Shown: piece by piece, positions 35,917 to 44,180 of the stretch
Numbering within the stretch: position 1 is the stretch's first letter
Layout: each line of letters begins with the position of its first letter
DNA from: Calothrix brevissima NIES-22
GTDB lineage: Bacteria > Cyanobacteriota > Cyanobacteriia > Cyanobacteriales > Nostocaceae
DNA: 64,000 nt
Assembly: GCF_002367995.1 (NCBI RefSeq)
Contig: NZ_AP018207.1
Coordinates: forward strand, 3,223,083 to 3,287,082
Direction of reading: 5' to 3'
Translations under genes and position numbers: made by a program
The notes under the pieces: generated by a model
Databases searched by the model: none
What the model was told of the DNA's origin: nothing
What the model saw: the letters and a program-made list of their open reading frames with translations, nothing else

Positions 35917-36864
35917 ATGGAAACCATAACTTTGGGAAAAAATGGCCCAAGTGTTACACCCCTTTGTCTAGGTACTTGGGCTTGGGGAGATAAACTTTTT
36001 TGGAATTACGGCGATGGTTACGGCCCAGAACAGTTAAAAGAAGCCTTCACCACCGCCTTAGAAGCTGGTGTAACGTTCTTCGATACGGCGGAAGTTTATG
36101 GATTAGGGGTTAGCGAAACTCTTCTCGGACAATTTTTGCAGCAAACCCAGCAACCCGTACAAATTGCTACAAAATTTGGGCCTCTACCTTGGCGATTTAC
36201 CGGACAATCAGTCGCTGATGCGTTAACAGACAGCCTCAAGCGCCTACAATTACAGCGAATCGAACTTTACCAAGTCCATTGGCCTTTTACCTTCTTTTTA
36301 AGCCAAGAAACACTGATGAACGCTTTAGCCGATGAAGTGCAGAAGGGCAGAATTGGCGCTATAGGCGTGAGTAATTATTCAGCCGCCCAAATGCGAGAAG
36401 TACACCAAATTTTGGCAGCTAGGGGAATACCTTTAGCAGTAAATCAGGTACGCTACTCTTTGCTGTCTCGCCAAATTGAAAGTCAAGGTATTTTCTCCAC
36501 TGCTCGCGATTTAGATGTAACAATTTTGGCATATAGCCCACTAGCGCAGGGATTACTCACAGGTAAATACAGCGCTAACAGTAGCGAAACACCAACTGGC
36601 GCAAGAAAAATTGACCCGAGATTTAGTAAAGAAGGACTGCAAAAAATTACACCAGTCATATCTTTACTACAGAAATTTGGCGAGAAATACGATCGCACTC
36701 CTGCCCAAGTTGCCTTAAATTGGTTAATTGCTCAAGGTAACGTCATTCCCATTGCCGGCGTGAAAACTGCCCAGCAAGTAAAACAAAATGCTGGCGCTTT
36801 AGGCTGGAAATTAAGCGATGAGGAGATCAGCGAGTTAGAACAAGTCACTCGCCCTTGGCTGTAA
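35917..36864 (+). CDS. Aldo/keto reductase
   Basis: An NADPH-dependent (beta/alpha)8-barrel oxidoreductase of 315 residues. The catalytic tetrad is visible: D and Y in FFDTAEVYG, K in IATKFGP and H in YQVHWPF. The C-terminal cofactor segment is VIPIAGVKTAQQVKQN. Related to the voltage-gated potassium channel beta subunit/plant pyridoxal reductase group; substrate unknown. The ATG at 35917 (METITLGKNG) is preferred to a TTG three codons earlier. This gene is intact, unlike the remnant at 1.7-1.95 kb. Confidence 0.88.
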   Translation: METITLGKNGPSVTPLCLGTWAWGDKLFWNYGDGYGPEQLKEAFTTALEAGVTFFDTAEVYGLGVSETLLGQFLQQTQQPVQIATKFGPLPWRFTGQSVADALTDSLKRLQLQRIELYQVHWPFTFFLSQETLMNALADEVQKGRIGAIGVSNYSAAQMREVHQILAARGIPLAVNQVRYSLLSRQIESQGIFSTARDLDVTILAYSPLAQGLLTGKYSANSSETPTGARKIDPRFSKEGLQKITPVISLLQKFGEKYDRTPAQVALNWLIAQGNVIPIAGVKTAQQVKQNAGALGWKLSDEEISELEQVTRPWL

Positions 36865-36967
36865 GATTTTTTACTAATAATTTTTCAATCTAGGAAATGT
36901 AGGGTGTGTTGTCGCGCAGCGCAACGCACCACCAATTCTATTAATTTTTGAATAAGCTGAACCACAT

Positions 36968-37077
36968 CTAGTGCTTTGTCTCATTAATTTTGCGGTGCTG
37001 CGAGATCCCGGACTTCTTGAAGAAGTCGGGGATCTGAACATCCGCGACTCATCAGAATTAATGGGACAGACCACTAG
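36968..37077. mobile_element. MITE-like element with 22-bp terminal inverted repeats
   Basis: Ends 36968-36989 (CTAGTGCTTTGTCTCATTAA..) and 37056-37077 (..TTAATGGGACAGACCACTAG) are complementary in 19 of 22 positions. Inside lies a nested hairpin of 16-base arms (37003-37018 and 37020-37035, one mismatch) with the sequence AGATCCCGGACTTCTT. There is no coding capacity. A clear target duplication was not identified. Non-autonomous mobilisation by an unlinked transposase is inferred. Confidence 0.5.
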
Positions 37078-37264
37078 TTTATATAATCTGGAATTCTACA
37101 TTTCTTGTGGGGTAGGCGTCTCGCCCGCCCAATATATGCAAGTTAAATATGTAACTTATTAATACACAATATAGCCGTAAAATTACAGGCAATTCACCAG
37201 AAAATTACTTTTTATTTAGCCCAAATCAACCAAAATCCAAAACTTGGAAGTACAAACACCAAGC

Positions 37265-37387
37265 TAGTGGTTCATCGCATTAATCATGACAGGGCGAATA
37301 AATTCGTAGTCAGGACTTCAGCCCTGCATTTTCAAACACTAAAGTACTTTACTACGAACTTATCAAAACTATTGCGATAGACCACTA
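37265..37387. mobile_element. Second, decayed MITE-like element
   Basis: Ends 37265-37283 (TAGTGGTTCATCGCATTAA) and 37369-37387 (reverse complement TAGTGGTCTATCGCAATAG) match in about 15 of 19 positions and resemble the terminal repeats of the neighbouring element. The interior holds TTCGTAGT and ACTACGAA in opposite orientation. It appears to be an older relative of the 36968-37077 element. Confidence 0.4.
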
Positions 37388-37470
37388 ACGGAATATTCAC
37401 AAAACCCGATTTGTTGAACGCCAGTTGATTTCAGGGGGATAGCCCCTGCACATAACTGACTCTTGTTACC

Positions 37471-39012
37471 TTATGAAGCAGATTCTCTACCTGAAGATGA
37501 ACCTAGCTTTTGATTAACAGGTGCTACGGAAGCATCACGACGTCCGCCAGTCCGCAATTTTGGCTTGGGAGTAGAGCGTCTGTCATCATCACCGATGTTG
37601 TTGTCTGATTTGCTCCAAGAAGAACGGGTACGTTCTCCAGAATCACGACGCTTAACCAGCTTGGGTTTGGGAGCGGAGATATTTTCCTCTTGAGGAATTT
37701 CAATATCTGAACTTAACCAAGCGGGACGAGTTTGATCGTAAGCGATTTGTAGGGCAGCAGCTGCGATCGCTTGTGCATCATATTTTTCGATCAGTTCGCT
37801 GACTATCGGTAAAAATGAAGCTAAACGTTCGCCAGCCAAAGCTTCTCTGACTTGTTCTTGCAATTTATTGATGTGGCGTGCTTCAATTTGTGCCCTGGTA
37901 GGAATTGACAGCAATTGCCAGCTTTGGCGGTTATGGCGTTCAAATATCTGCTGTTTGCGGCGCTCAAATGGTTGGACTAGGGAAATCGCTGTTCCTTCTT
38001 TACCAGCCCGACCAGTACGACCAATGCGGTGAACGTAGGTTTCGACGCTATCAGGTAAGTCGTAGTTGATCACGTGTGACAGTTGGTCTACATCTAATCC
38101 GCGTGCGGCGATATCAGTTGCTACCACCCAACGGACTTGACGATTGCGGAAGCGGCTTAATAAGCGCTCTCTGGCTTGTTGCGACAAATCACCGTGGTAT
38201 TCATCGACACTATGTCCGGCTGCTTGCAGTTGGCTAGTGAGTTCGGCGGCGGTGCGTCTGGTACGAACAAATATCAAAGCTGATTCTGGATCTTCCATTT
38301 CCAGAATTGGTTGTAGCGCTTTGGCTTTTGTCCAGTGGCGAGGAATGAGGTAAGCTACCTGATTAATCTTGGTAGGAGCAGCTTTGGGCTGTTCTACGGT
38401 CACTGTCACAGGCGATCGCAAAAACTTGTTCACCAATTGCCGAATTGATGGCGGCATGGTAGCAGAGAATAACGCTGTTTGGCGGTCTTCCGGTGCTTGG
38501 GAGAGAATTTTGATGACATCATCGATAAAGCCCATGCTTAACATTTCATCGGCTTCATCTAAGACAAACCACTTGACTTGATCGAGTTTGAGGCTACCTC
38601 TATCTAGCAAGTCGATCACCCGTCCTGGAGTACCCACAACAACATGTACGCCCCGTCTGAGTTGCAAAATTTGCCGATCGATGGACTGACCGCCATAAAT
38701 TGCTAACACCCGCAATCCGCTATCACCAATAAATTGGCTGATAGCATCATGAACTTGCATCGCTAACTCGCGAGTTGGAGTCAACACCAGTGCTTGTACA
38801 GCTCTTTGTCCAATATCTAGCCGTTCTAAAATTGGCAGAGAAAAAGCTGCGGTTTTCCCAGTTCCGGTTTGGGATTGACCGACTACATCACGACCTGCTA
38901 ACAGTTGGGGAATTGCTTGGCTTTGAATATTAGTAGGTGTGGTGAAACCGATTTTTTCTAAGTGTTCAACACGTTCTTGGGAAATGCCGAGTTCTGGAAA
39001 CGAAAGATTCAT
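37471..39012 (-). CDS. crhR: DEAD-box RNA helicase
   Basis: An ATP-dependent RNA helicase of 513 residues. Motifs in order: Q motif (TTPTNIQSQAIPQ), I (SQTGTGKT), Ia (PTRELA), II (DEAD), III (SAT), V (ATDIAARGLD) and VI (HRIGRTGRAG). The region ALQPILEMEDPESALIFVRT and the segment EYHGDLSQQARERLL, plus the basic C-terminal tail, match cyanobacterial CrhR, a cold- and redox-responsive helicase. The neighbour upstream on the same strand is rimO, as in the rimO-crhR operon of Synechocystis. Cold induction is expected from the family but not visible here. Confidence 0.9.
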   Translation of the reverse strand: MNLSFPELGISQERVEHLEKIGFTTPTNIQSQAIPQLLAGRDVVGQSQTGTGKTAAFSLPILERLDIGQRAVQALVLTPTRELAMQVHDAISQFIGDSGLRVLAIYGGQSIDRQILQLRRGVHVVVGTPGRVIDLLDRGSLKLDQVKWFVLDEADEMLSMGFIDDVIKILSQAPEDRQTALFSATMPPSIRQLVNKFLRSPVTVTVEQPKAAPTKINQVAYLIPRHWTKAKALQPILEMEDPESALIFVRTRRTAAELTSQLQAAGHSVDEYHGDLSQQARERLLSRFRNRQVRWVVATDIAARGLDVDQLSHVINYDLPDSVETYVHRIGRTGRAGKEGTAISLVQPFERRKQQIFERHNRQSWQLLSIPTRAQIEARHINKLQEQVREALAGERLASFLPIVSELIEKYDAQAIAAAALQIAYDQTRPAWLSSDIEIPQEENISAPKPKLVKRRDSGERTRSSWSKSDNNIGDDDRRSTPKPKLRTGGRRDASVAPVNQKLGSSSGRESAS

Positions 39013-39054
39013 TAAATCTCCTAAAATTTTCTTTTGGATTTTTGGATTTAGTCA

Positions 39055-39130
39055 TTGGTCAAGAGTCATTAGTCATTAATCATTGGTCATTGGCGATGAA
39101 ACAAACGACAACTGACAACTGACAACTGAC
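39055..39130. repeat. Tandem repeats in the rimO-crhR spacer
   Basis: Units of (T)CATTGGTCA/ATTAGTC at 39055-39095 and ACAACTG at about 39106-39130 occupy most of the 121-base spacer between rimO and crhR. This is the region where the homologous Synechocystis transcript is processed. Confidence 0.65.
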
Positions 39131-39133
39131 AAA

Positions 39134-40453
39134 TTAGTTATTGACAATTTGACCGTAAAGGTCATACGTATCAGCACTTTGGATGTCTACTGGCACTATT
39201 GTTCCTAACTGCGCCTGACCAACCACATAAACCTGCCCGTCAATTTCTGGGGCAAATCTTGCAGAACGACCAATCAATTCTCCAGTTTCAGGATTTTCTT
39301 GCTCAATCAGGACATTGACAGTTTTGCCGACTTCCTGTTGATTCTTTCGCCAAGTAATTGGTTGTTGCAGTTCCATGAGGCGGCTGCGGCGCTCATCCAT
39401 GACGACTTGAGGCAACTGATTTGGTAGCTTGTAGGCTGGGGTTTCCTCTTCTGGGGAAAAGGTGAACACGCCTACATGATCGAATTCGTGCCGTTGAACA
39501 AACTGTAGTAGATGTTCAAAATGCTCATCGGTTTCTCCAGGAAAACCAACAATAAATGTTGTTCTCAGCACCGCCGATGGTAGCGCTTGCTTAATGCGCT
39601 CCATAATTCCATCATTTACCCGCCCTTGCCAGGGACGGTTCATGGCGCGGAGAATTTCCGGGTGAGAATGCTGTAAGGGCAAATCTAAGTAGGGAAGGAC
39701 ATTTGGTACTTCTTGAATCGCGGCGATGACATCTGGTGTCAAGCCTGTGGGATAAGCATAGTGCATCCTGATCCAGGGTACATCTACTTCTCCCAAAGCG
39801 CGGAGTAATTCGGCTAACTTTGGCTTGCCGTAAATATCCAAACCGTAATTAGTAGTGATTTGGGAAATTAAAATAATTTCTTGTACCCCTTGGCTAGCTA
39901 ACTGCTTGGCTTCAGTGACAATCGATTCAATGGTACGCGATCGCTGGTTTCCCCGCAGATGGGGAATAATACAAAACGCACAACGATAATCACAGCCTTC
40001 GGCCACCCGCAGATAAGCTACGCCTTCGGTTGTAGTGCGATAGCGCGGTGTAGTTTCATCGGCAATATAGGTTGGTTCTATACTAACCTGCTTGACCCGT
40101 TCTCCTTGTTCTACCCGCTCAATTACATTTACAATATTGTGATAATCGCCTGTACCTACTACGGCTACTGCTTCTGGCAACTCTGCCAATAATTGTTCTT
40201 GGAAGTGCTGCGCCATACAGCCAGCAATTACGATTTTTTTATTCGCCTCTGCTAACTCTACCAAAGTTTTAACAGATTCTTCTCTTGCTGCTTCAATAAA
40301 ACTACAAGTATTGACAATAACGTAATCTGCTAACTCTTCATTACTATCTACGCCATAGCCTGCATTGACAAGCAGTCCTAGCATATGTTCTGTATCAATT
40401 CGATTTTTCTCGCAGCCCAGGTGAGAAATTGCAATCGTTGGCTTGTCACCCAT
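39134..40453 (-). CDS. rimO: Ribosomal protein S12 methylthiotransferase
   Basis: A radical-SAM enzyme that adds a methylthio group to Asp in ribosomal protein uS12. The 439 residues show the N-terminal UPF0004 domain with cluster cysteines ([24 protein letters not shown]), the radical-SAM motif [11 protein letters not shown] (C-x3-C-x2-C) and a C-terminal TRAM domain ([14 protein letters not shown]). RimO rather than MiaB is indicated by GCEKNRID and [10 protein letters not shown]. It is first of a two-gene operon with crhR. Confidence 0.93.
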   Translation of the reverse strand: MGDKPTIAISHLGCEKNRIDTEHMLGLLVNAGYGVDSNEELADYVIVNTCSFIEAAREESVKTLVELAEANKKIVIAGCMAQHFQEQLLAELPEAVAVVGTGDYHNIVNVIERVEQGERVKQVSIEPTYIADETTPRYRTTTEGVAYLRVAEGCDYRCAFCIIPHLRGNQRSRTIESIVTEAKQLASQGVQEIILISQITTNYGLDIYGKPKLAELLRALGEVDVPWIRMHYAYPTGLTPDVIAAIQEVPNVLPYLDLPLQHSHPEILRAMNRPWQGRVNDGIMERIKQALPSAVLRTTFIVGFPGETDEHFEHLLQFVQRHEFDHVGVFTFSPEEETPAYKLPNQLPQVVMDERRSRLMELQQPITWRKNQQEVGKTVNVLIEQENPETGELIGRSARFAPEIDGQVYVVGQAQLGTIVPVDIQSADTYDLYGQIVNN

Positions 40454-40744
40454 ATTTTGCCAAAATTTTCAGTTTTTTTCTTTTCATCTAAATCCAAACA
40501 GTGTTGAGGTCTGTTTTTATTTGCACCCAACATGTGGACAGTATTCAAGTGGAAGGGTAGCATTACCCATCGCTGTCCGCAAACCTATGACCCAAATCAA
40601 CTTTCAGGTCATGTTATGATGCTTTTATTAATCAGTTTTCCCAGGGTAAAATATAGTGTCTTGGGGTACATTTGACACTTGTTGATGTTTTTTAACAATT
40701 CGCCTATTGGTATTTTACATTACCAAGAGCGTATGCGTTGTTAA

Positions 40745-40935
40745 TTTACCCATCGGGAAGCCGCCCAAAGGGCTGGTTGTGAGAAGTCGCTACCCTCAGG
40801 GAAATCGCGCTCGCGCCTACGCCTCAACAAGCGGTAATGCTACCCGTACAGATTGGGCTTTACCTACGAACATGCGCAGGAAAGAAACCTCAGACTGTAG
40901 GAAGCTGCCTCGCGTCTTGTGAGTTGCAAACTCCT
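40745..40935 (+). mobile_element. Possible remnant of an IS200/IS605-family right end (omega-RNA-like)
   Basis: The block has several short stems (for instance AGCC...GGCT near 40760 and GCGCTCGCGC near 40806) and ends with GGAAGCTGCCTCGCGTCTTG, which resembles the GAAGCTCCCGCGTCTT hairpin found at the right end of many cyanobacterial IS200/IS605 elements. There is no tnpA or tnpB frame nearby. The identification is from memory of such ends, so it is tentative; a dispersed non-mobile repeat would look similar. Confidence 0.35.
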
Positions 40936-40972
40936 CTTTGTAGTCAGGTTTTATCTTAACATATCTTATGGA

Positions 40973-41017
40973 AGGTTTTACCGCAATTTCCGTCCTGGGA
41001 TAGAGGCGGTAAAACCT
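40973..41017. repeat. 12-bp hairpin AGGTTTTACCGC
   Basis: Arms 40973-40984 and 41006-41017 are perfectly complementary around a 21-base loop. There is no T-run, so it is more likely a dispersed palindromic repeat than a terminator. Confidence 0.5.
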
Positions 41018-41332
41018 ACTACAGAAAACACCATTTAATGCTAAGGAAGGGAGGAGTCAGGGACTAGAAAGGACTAGGAATAGTGGCTTACTACATTAAA
41101 TAATGATAGATAAATTAGTTCTTAACTAGGACTTCAGTCGGTGGATTTTGAAGCACAAATCTTGCTGAGTACAAAACCAGCAAAATTTCTGTGGTTCAAT
41201 ACTAGGAACTAGAGACTGAAAGTGGTTAGGAAAGTGAAAATGAGGAAATCAGAATTTCCCTAGCCCCTAGTCCCTAACACCTAGCCCCTAGTCTTAGCGC
41301 CTCTAATCCCTCACCCCTCCTAAAAAATTGAC

Positions 41333-42181
41333 GTGGACTTATCTCAGCTATTTAAAACTCGAACACCGATTATTGGCGTAGTTCACCTACTACCACTGCC
41401 TACCTCACCCCGTTGGGGAGGTAGCCTAAAAACAGTGATCGATCGCGCCGAACAAGAAGCAACCGCCCTAGCCAGTGGTGGAGTTGACGGTATTATTGTC
41501 GAAAATTTTTTCGATGCGCCGTTTACTAAAAATCAGGTCGATCCGGCAGTGGTGAGTGCCATGACTGTAGTTGTGCAGCGAATCCAAAATTTAGTGACCT
41601 TGCCTATTGGCTTAAATGTATTGCGAAACGACGCGAAAAGTGCATTAGCGATCGCCAGTTGTGTGCGGGCGCAATTTATTCGCGTTAACGTCCTCACTGG
41701 AGTTATGGCTACAGATCAAGGATTAATTGAAGGAGAAGCCCATCAATTACTCCGCTATCGGCGAGAACTGGGCAGTGATGTTAAAATTTTAGCCGATGTA
41801 TTGGTTAAACACGCCCGCCCTTTAAGTTCCCCGAATCTCACAGTTGCTGTCAAAGACACAATTGAAAGAGGTTTGGCAGATGCAGTGATTTTGTCAGGCT
41901 GGGCTACTGGTAGTCCACCGAACATAGAAGATTTGGAACTGGCCTGTGGTGCAGCAAATGGCACACCTGTATTTATTGGCAGTGGAGCCAATTGGGAAAA
42001 CATAGGTACACTGATGCAAGCAGCAGATGGTGTAATTGTTTCCAGTTCCCTCAAACGTCACGGTCAAATTGAACAACCAATTGACCCCATTCGCGTCAGT
42101 CAATTTGTTGAAGCCGCCCATCGGAGTTGGAACTCTAAGGGCGAAACTAAATCAATTTCCTCTGTAACTATACGTTCTTAG
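41333..42181 (+). CDS. btpA: Photosystem I biogenesis protein BtpA
   Basis: A 282-residue TIM-barrel-like protein of the BtpA/SgcQ family. In Synechocystis BtpA is a thylakoid extrinsic protein needed for stable photosystem I reaction-centre proteins. Seen: IIGVVHLLPLPTSPRWGG, GVDGIIVENFFDAPF, RVNVLTGVMATDQGLIEG and DAVILSGWATGSPP. The start is GTG at 41333; no in-frame ATG matches the conserved N-terminus. A VKOR-thioredoxin gene follows on the same strand after a repeat array. Confidence 0.9.
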   Translation: MDLSQLFKTRTPIIGVVHLLPLPTSPRWGGSLKTVIDRAEQEATALASGGVDGIIVENFFDAPFTKNQVDPAVVSAMTVVVQRIQNLVTLPIGLNVLRNDAKSALAIASCVRAQFIRVNVLTGVMATDQGLIEGEAHQLLRYRRELGSDVKILADVLVKHARPLSSPNLTVAVKDTIERGLADAVILSGWATGSPPNIEDLELACGAANGTPVFIGSGANWENIGTLMQAADGVIVSSSLKRHGQIEQPIDPIRVSQFVEAAHRSWNSKGETKSISSVTIRS

Positions 42182-42182
42182 G

Positions 42183-42325
42183 GAGTGGGGATTAGGAACT
42201 AGGGGCGCTTAGGCTAGGGATTAGGGACTAGGGGCTAGGGGCTAGGGAAGGAGGATCGGGCAAAACAAATGCTCCATGCCCAATGCCCAATGCCCAATGC
42301 CCAATGCCCAATGCCCTATACTCAA
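42183..42325. repeat. Tandem heptamers: CTAGGGG then CCCAATG
   Basis: CTAGGGG-type units at about 42183-42246 and CCCAATG units at 42272-42325 fill the space between btpA and the VKOR gene. The pairing and order match the array before chlG at 29.7 kb. Confidence 0.78.
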
Positions 42326-42361
42326 TTCCCCATTCCCAATTCCTCATTCCCAAGAAAACTT

Positions 42362-43345
42362 ATGATTCGTCGTCGTTCTACTCCTTGGATTCATAAATGG
42401 TCGCGACCATTAATTGCCGCGATTGCGGGGCTTGGTGCCCTAACAACAGGTTATTTGACTTTTGAAAAGTTAACAGGAGGTAGTGCAGCATGTACAGCAC
42501 AAGCTGGTGTTAAAGGCTGTAATGATGTACTTTCAAGCCCTTGGGCGACTGTTTTCGGTCAGCCATTAGCTTTGTTTGGGCTATTGGCTTATTTAAGTAT
42601 GCTGATATTTGCTTTGGCTCCCTTAGTCTTGAAGCCTGGAGATAATAACCGCAAACAAATAGAAAACTGGACTTGGTGGTTGCTGTTAGTAGGTGCGATC
42701 GCTATGTCTATATTCAGCAGCTACTTAATGTATGTACTCGCAACACAAATCAAAGCCATTTGTCCTTACTGTATCGGCTCGGCTATTTTCTCTTTGAGTA
42801 TGTTAGTACTGACTATTCTCGGTCGAACTTGGGAAGATGTCGGGCAAATCTTTTTCACCGCTTTGATTGTTGGGATGGTGACACTAATTGGCACTTTAGG
42901 CATTTATTCAGGTATTAATCCCTCAGGAGATACAGTTACTTCCACTCCTGGTAAACCAGTCCAAATCAGCTTTACTCCCAAAGTTAATCCTAATCCCGCA
43001 TTTGGTTGGGAAATTACAACTACTTCCGGCGAAGCAGAAATCGCCCTAGCCAACCATCTGGCCAAAATTGGTGCTAAAGAATATGTCGCTTATTGGTGTC
43101 CGCATTGCCACGAGCAAAAGCTACTCTTTGGTAAAGAAGCTTACAAAATTATTAGCGATAGTCTGAAAGTCGAGTGCGCTCCCGATGGATTAAAATCTCA
43201 ACCAGATAAGTGTAAAGCTGCCAATATACAAGGCTTTCCTACCTGGATAATCAATGGACAAAGCTATAGCGGAGTCCAAAATTTAGATGAGTTAGCCAAG
43301 GTTTCTAATTATACTGGCTCTCGCAACTTCAAATATTTCAAGTAA
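42362..43345 (+). CDS. Vitamin K epoxide reductase - thioredoxin fusion
   Basis: A 327-residue disulfide-forming membrane enzyme. An N-terminal VKOR domain with four or five helices carries the loop cysteines C44 and C53 and the quinone-linked active site C134-P-Y-C137. The soluble C-terminal thioredoxin-like domain holds C246-P-H-C249 (YWCPHCHEQK) and FPTWIINGQ. Electrons pass from substrate thiols via the Trx domain and loop cysteines to quinone, in the lumen or periplasm, as known for the Synechococcus homologue. The ATG at 42362 (MIRRRSTPW) is chosen because the longer frame begins inside a repeat array. Confidence 0.9.
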   Translation: MIRRRSTPWIHKWSRPLIAAIAGLGALTTGYLTFEKLTGGSAACTAQAGVKGCNDVLSSPWATVFGQPLALFGLLAYLSMLIFALAPLVLKPGDNNRKQIENWTWWLLLVGAIAMSIFSSYLMYVLATQIKAICPYCIGSAIFSLSMLVLTILGRTWEDVGQIFFTALIVGMVTLIGTLGIYSGINPSGDTVTSTPGKPVQISFTPKVNPNPAFGWEITTTSGEAEIALANHLAKIGAKEYVAYWCPHCHEQKLLFGKEAYKIISDSLKVECAPDGLKSQPDKCKAANIQGFPTWIINGQSYSGVQNLDELAKVSNYTGSRNFKYFK

Positions 43346-44180
43346 TAGTTTTAACCAGTTGGGCGATCGCAACTTTGGCTGATACATCATCCTCAATAGT
43401 CAATTGGTAGTATTCAGTAAATTGGCTACCGATTGACTTATTTTTTGGCGCTGTAGCCTATTGCAATTCAAGATAACTAGTGATATCTGTCATTAGTTAT
43501 TTGTCATTGGTAATTTGGTGTAGGGGCGGGTTTATGCGATATCGTTATGGATATTTGAGGATATTTGTAAACTCACTCGTACAGTTATTATTTGTCAGGG
43601 GTTTTAGCGTATTTAGGTTTCTGAAGATATTTTGCTGCAATTACCGACTTACTTAGCTATCAACAGGCTTAACAATAAATATTAGAGTCAGCAGCTTTAG
43701 TATTTTAAGTCACAAATAATATAGAGGTATCAGATATTATCTTGTATATTATTTATTAGTTAAGAATTTTTGTTCGTCTTTATTTTTTCTAGTTTTAATA
43801 CTTAAATAATTTCCAGATTTAAACATTGATTAGTGACTTGTCTTTAAGTAAATTCACTACCATAAATCAATTTGCTTGTATTTTTTAAAACTTTTTTACT
43901 CAAAAATGCCAACATTTAATTACAATCTTAGGCTTTTAAAATTACCCATATATATATTACTGTTCTTACCAAACACTATTTATACTGAATTTGTGATATG
44001 AGACGGACAGGTTACAACTACCATCTCCTCAGATAATGAGTACCCAAGATTAATCTTGAGGAATGCAAAGCATCTGAAAAAACTTCTAGGAACTTCATGT
44101 AGCTTACATTGAGCTATCTTCGCTACGTAGTTAATAGAGATCCACCAATAACAAATATTTCTCCCCAGCAGGTAATGGGA
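43346..44180. other. A/T-rich intergenic region before the GGDEF gene
   Basis: About 830 bases with no gene. The first 160 bases hold fragments of GTCATTAGTTATTTGTCATTGG-type repeats. The remainder is A/T-rich and should carry the promoter and leader of the diguanylate cyclase gene; I could not place a promoter with confidence. TTG at 44109 would extend that gene upstream but lacks support. Confidence 0.5.

Larger units (their letters stand above)
36865..37470. other. Intergenic region with dispersed repeats
   Basis: About 600 bases between convergent aldo/keto reductase and crhR genes without a gene. From left to right: the GTGTGTTGTCGCGCAGCGCA repeat (about 36901-36930), a 110-base MITE-like element (36968-37077), a second degenerate one (37265-37387), and a small G/C hairpin at 37432-37448 close to the crhR stop. 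Confidence 0.65.
40454..41332. other. Long intergenic region with a possible transposon-end remnant and a hairpin
   Basis: About 880 bases between rimO and btpA without a convincing gene. The left part should hold the rimO promoter (minus strand). It contains a structured block at 40745-40935 that resembles an IS200/IS605 right end, a 12-bp hairpin at 40973-41017, and CTAGTCCC/CTAGCCCC heptamers at 41256-41295. The plus-strand frame at 40707-40922 is rejected as a protein. Confidence 0.55.

Noticed and set aside
37432-37448. G/C hairpin CAGGGG-GATAG-CCCCTG as terminator of crhR
   Set aside because: Stem of only six pairs and no T-run on the minus strand.
40707-40922. 71-codon plus-strand frame (GNATRTDWALPTNMRRKE)
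   Set aside because: Its Arg/Ser/Pro-rich translation is what a structured repeat or transposon end gives; treated as non-coding.
43346-44180. Search for tRNA, riboswitch or small-RNA genes in the long spacers (43.3, 46.4, 49.8 and 13.6 kb)
   Set aside because: No cloverleaf, T-loop GTTCRA box or recognisable riboswitch core was seen by eye; a covariance-model scan would be needed.
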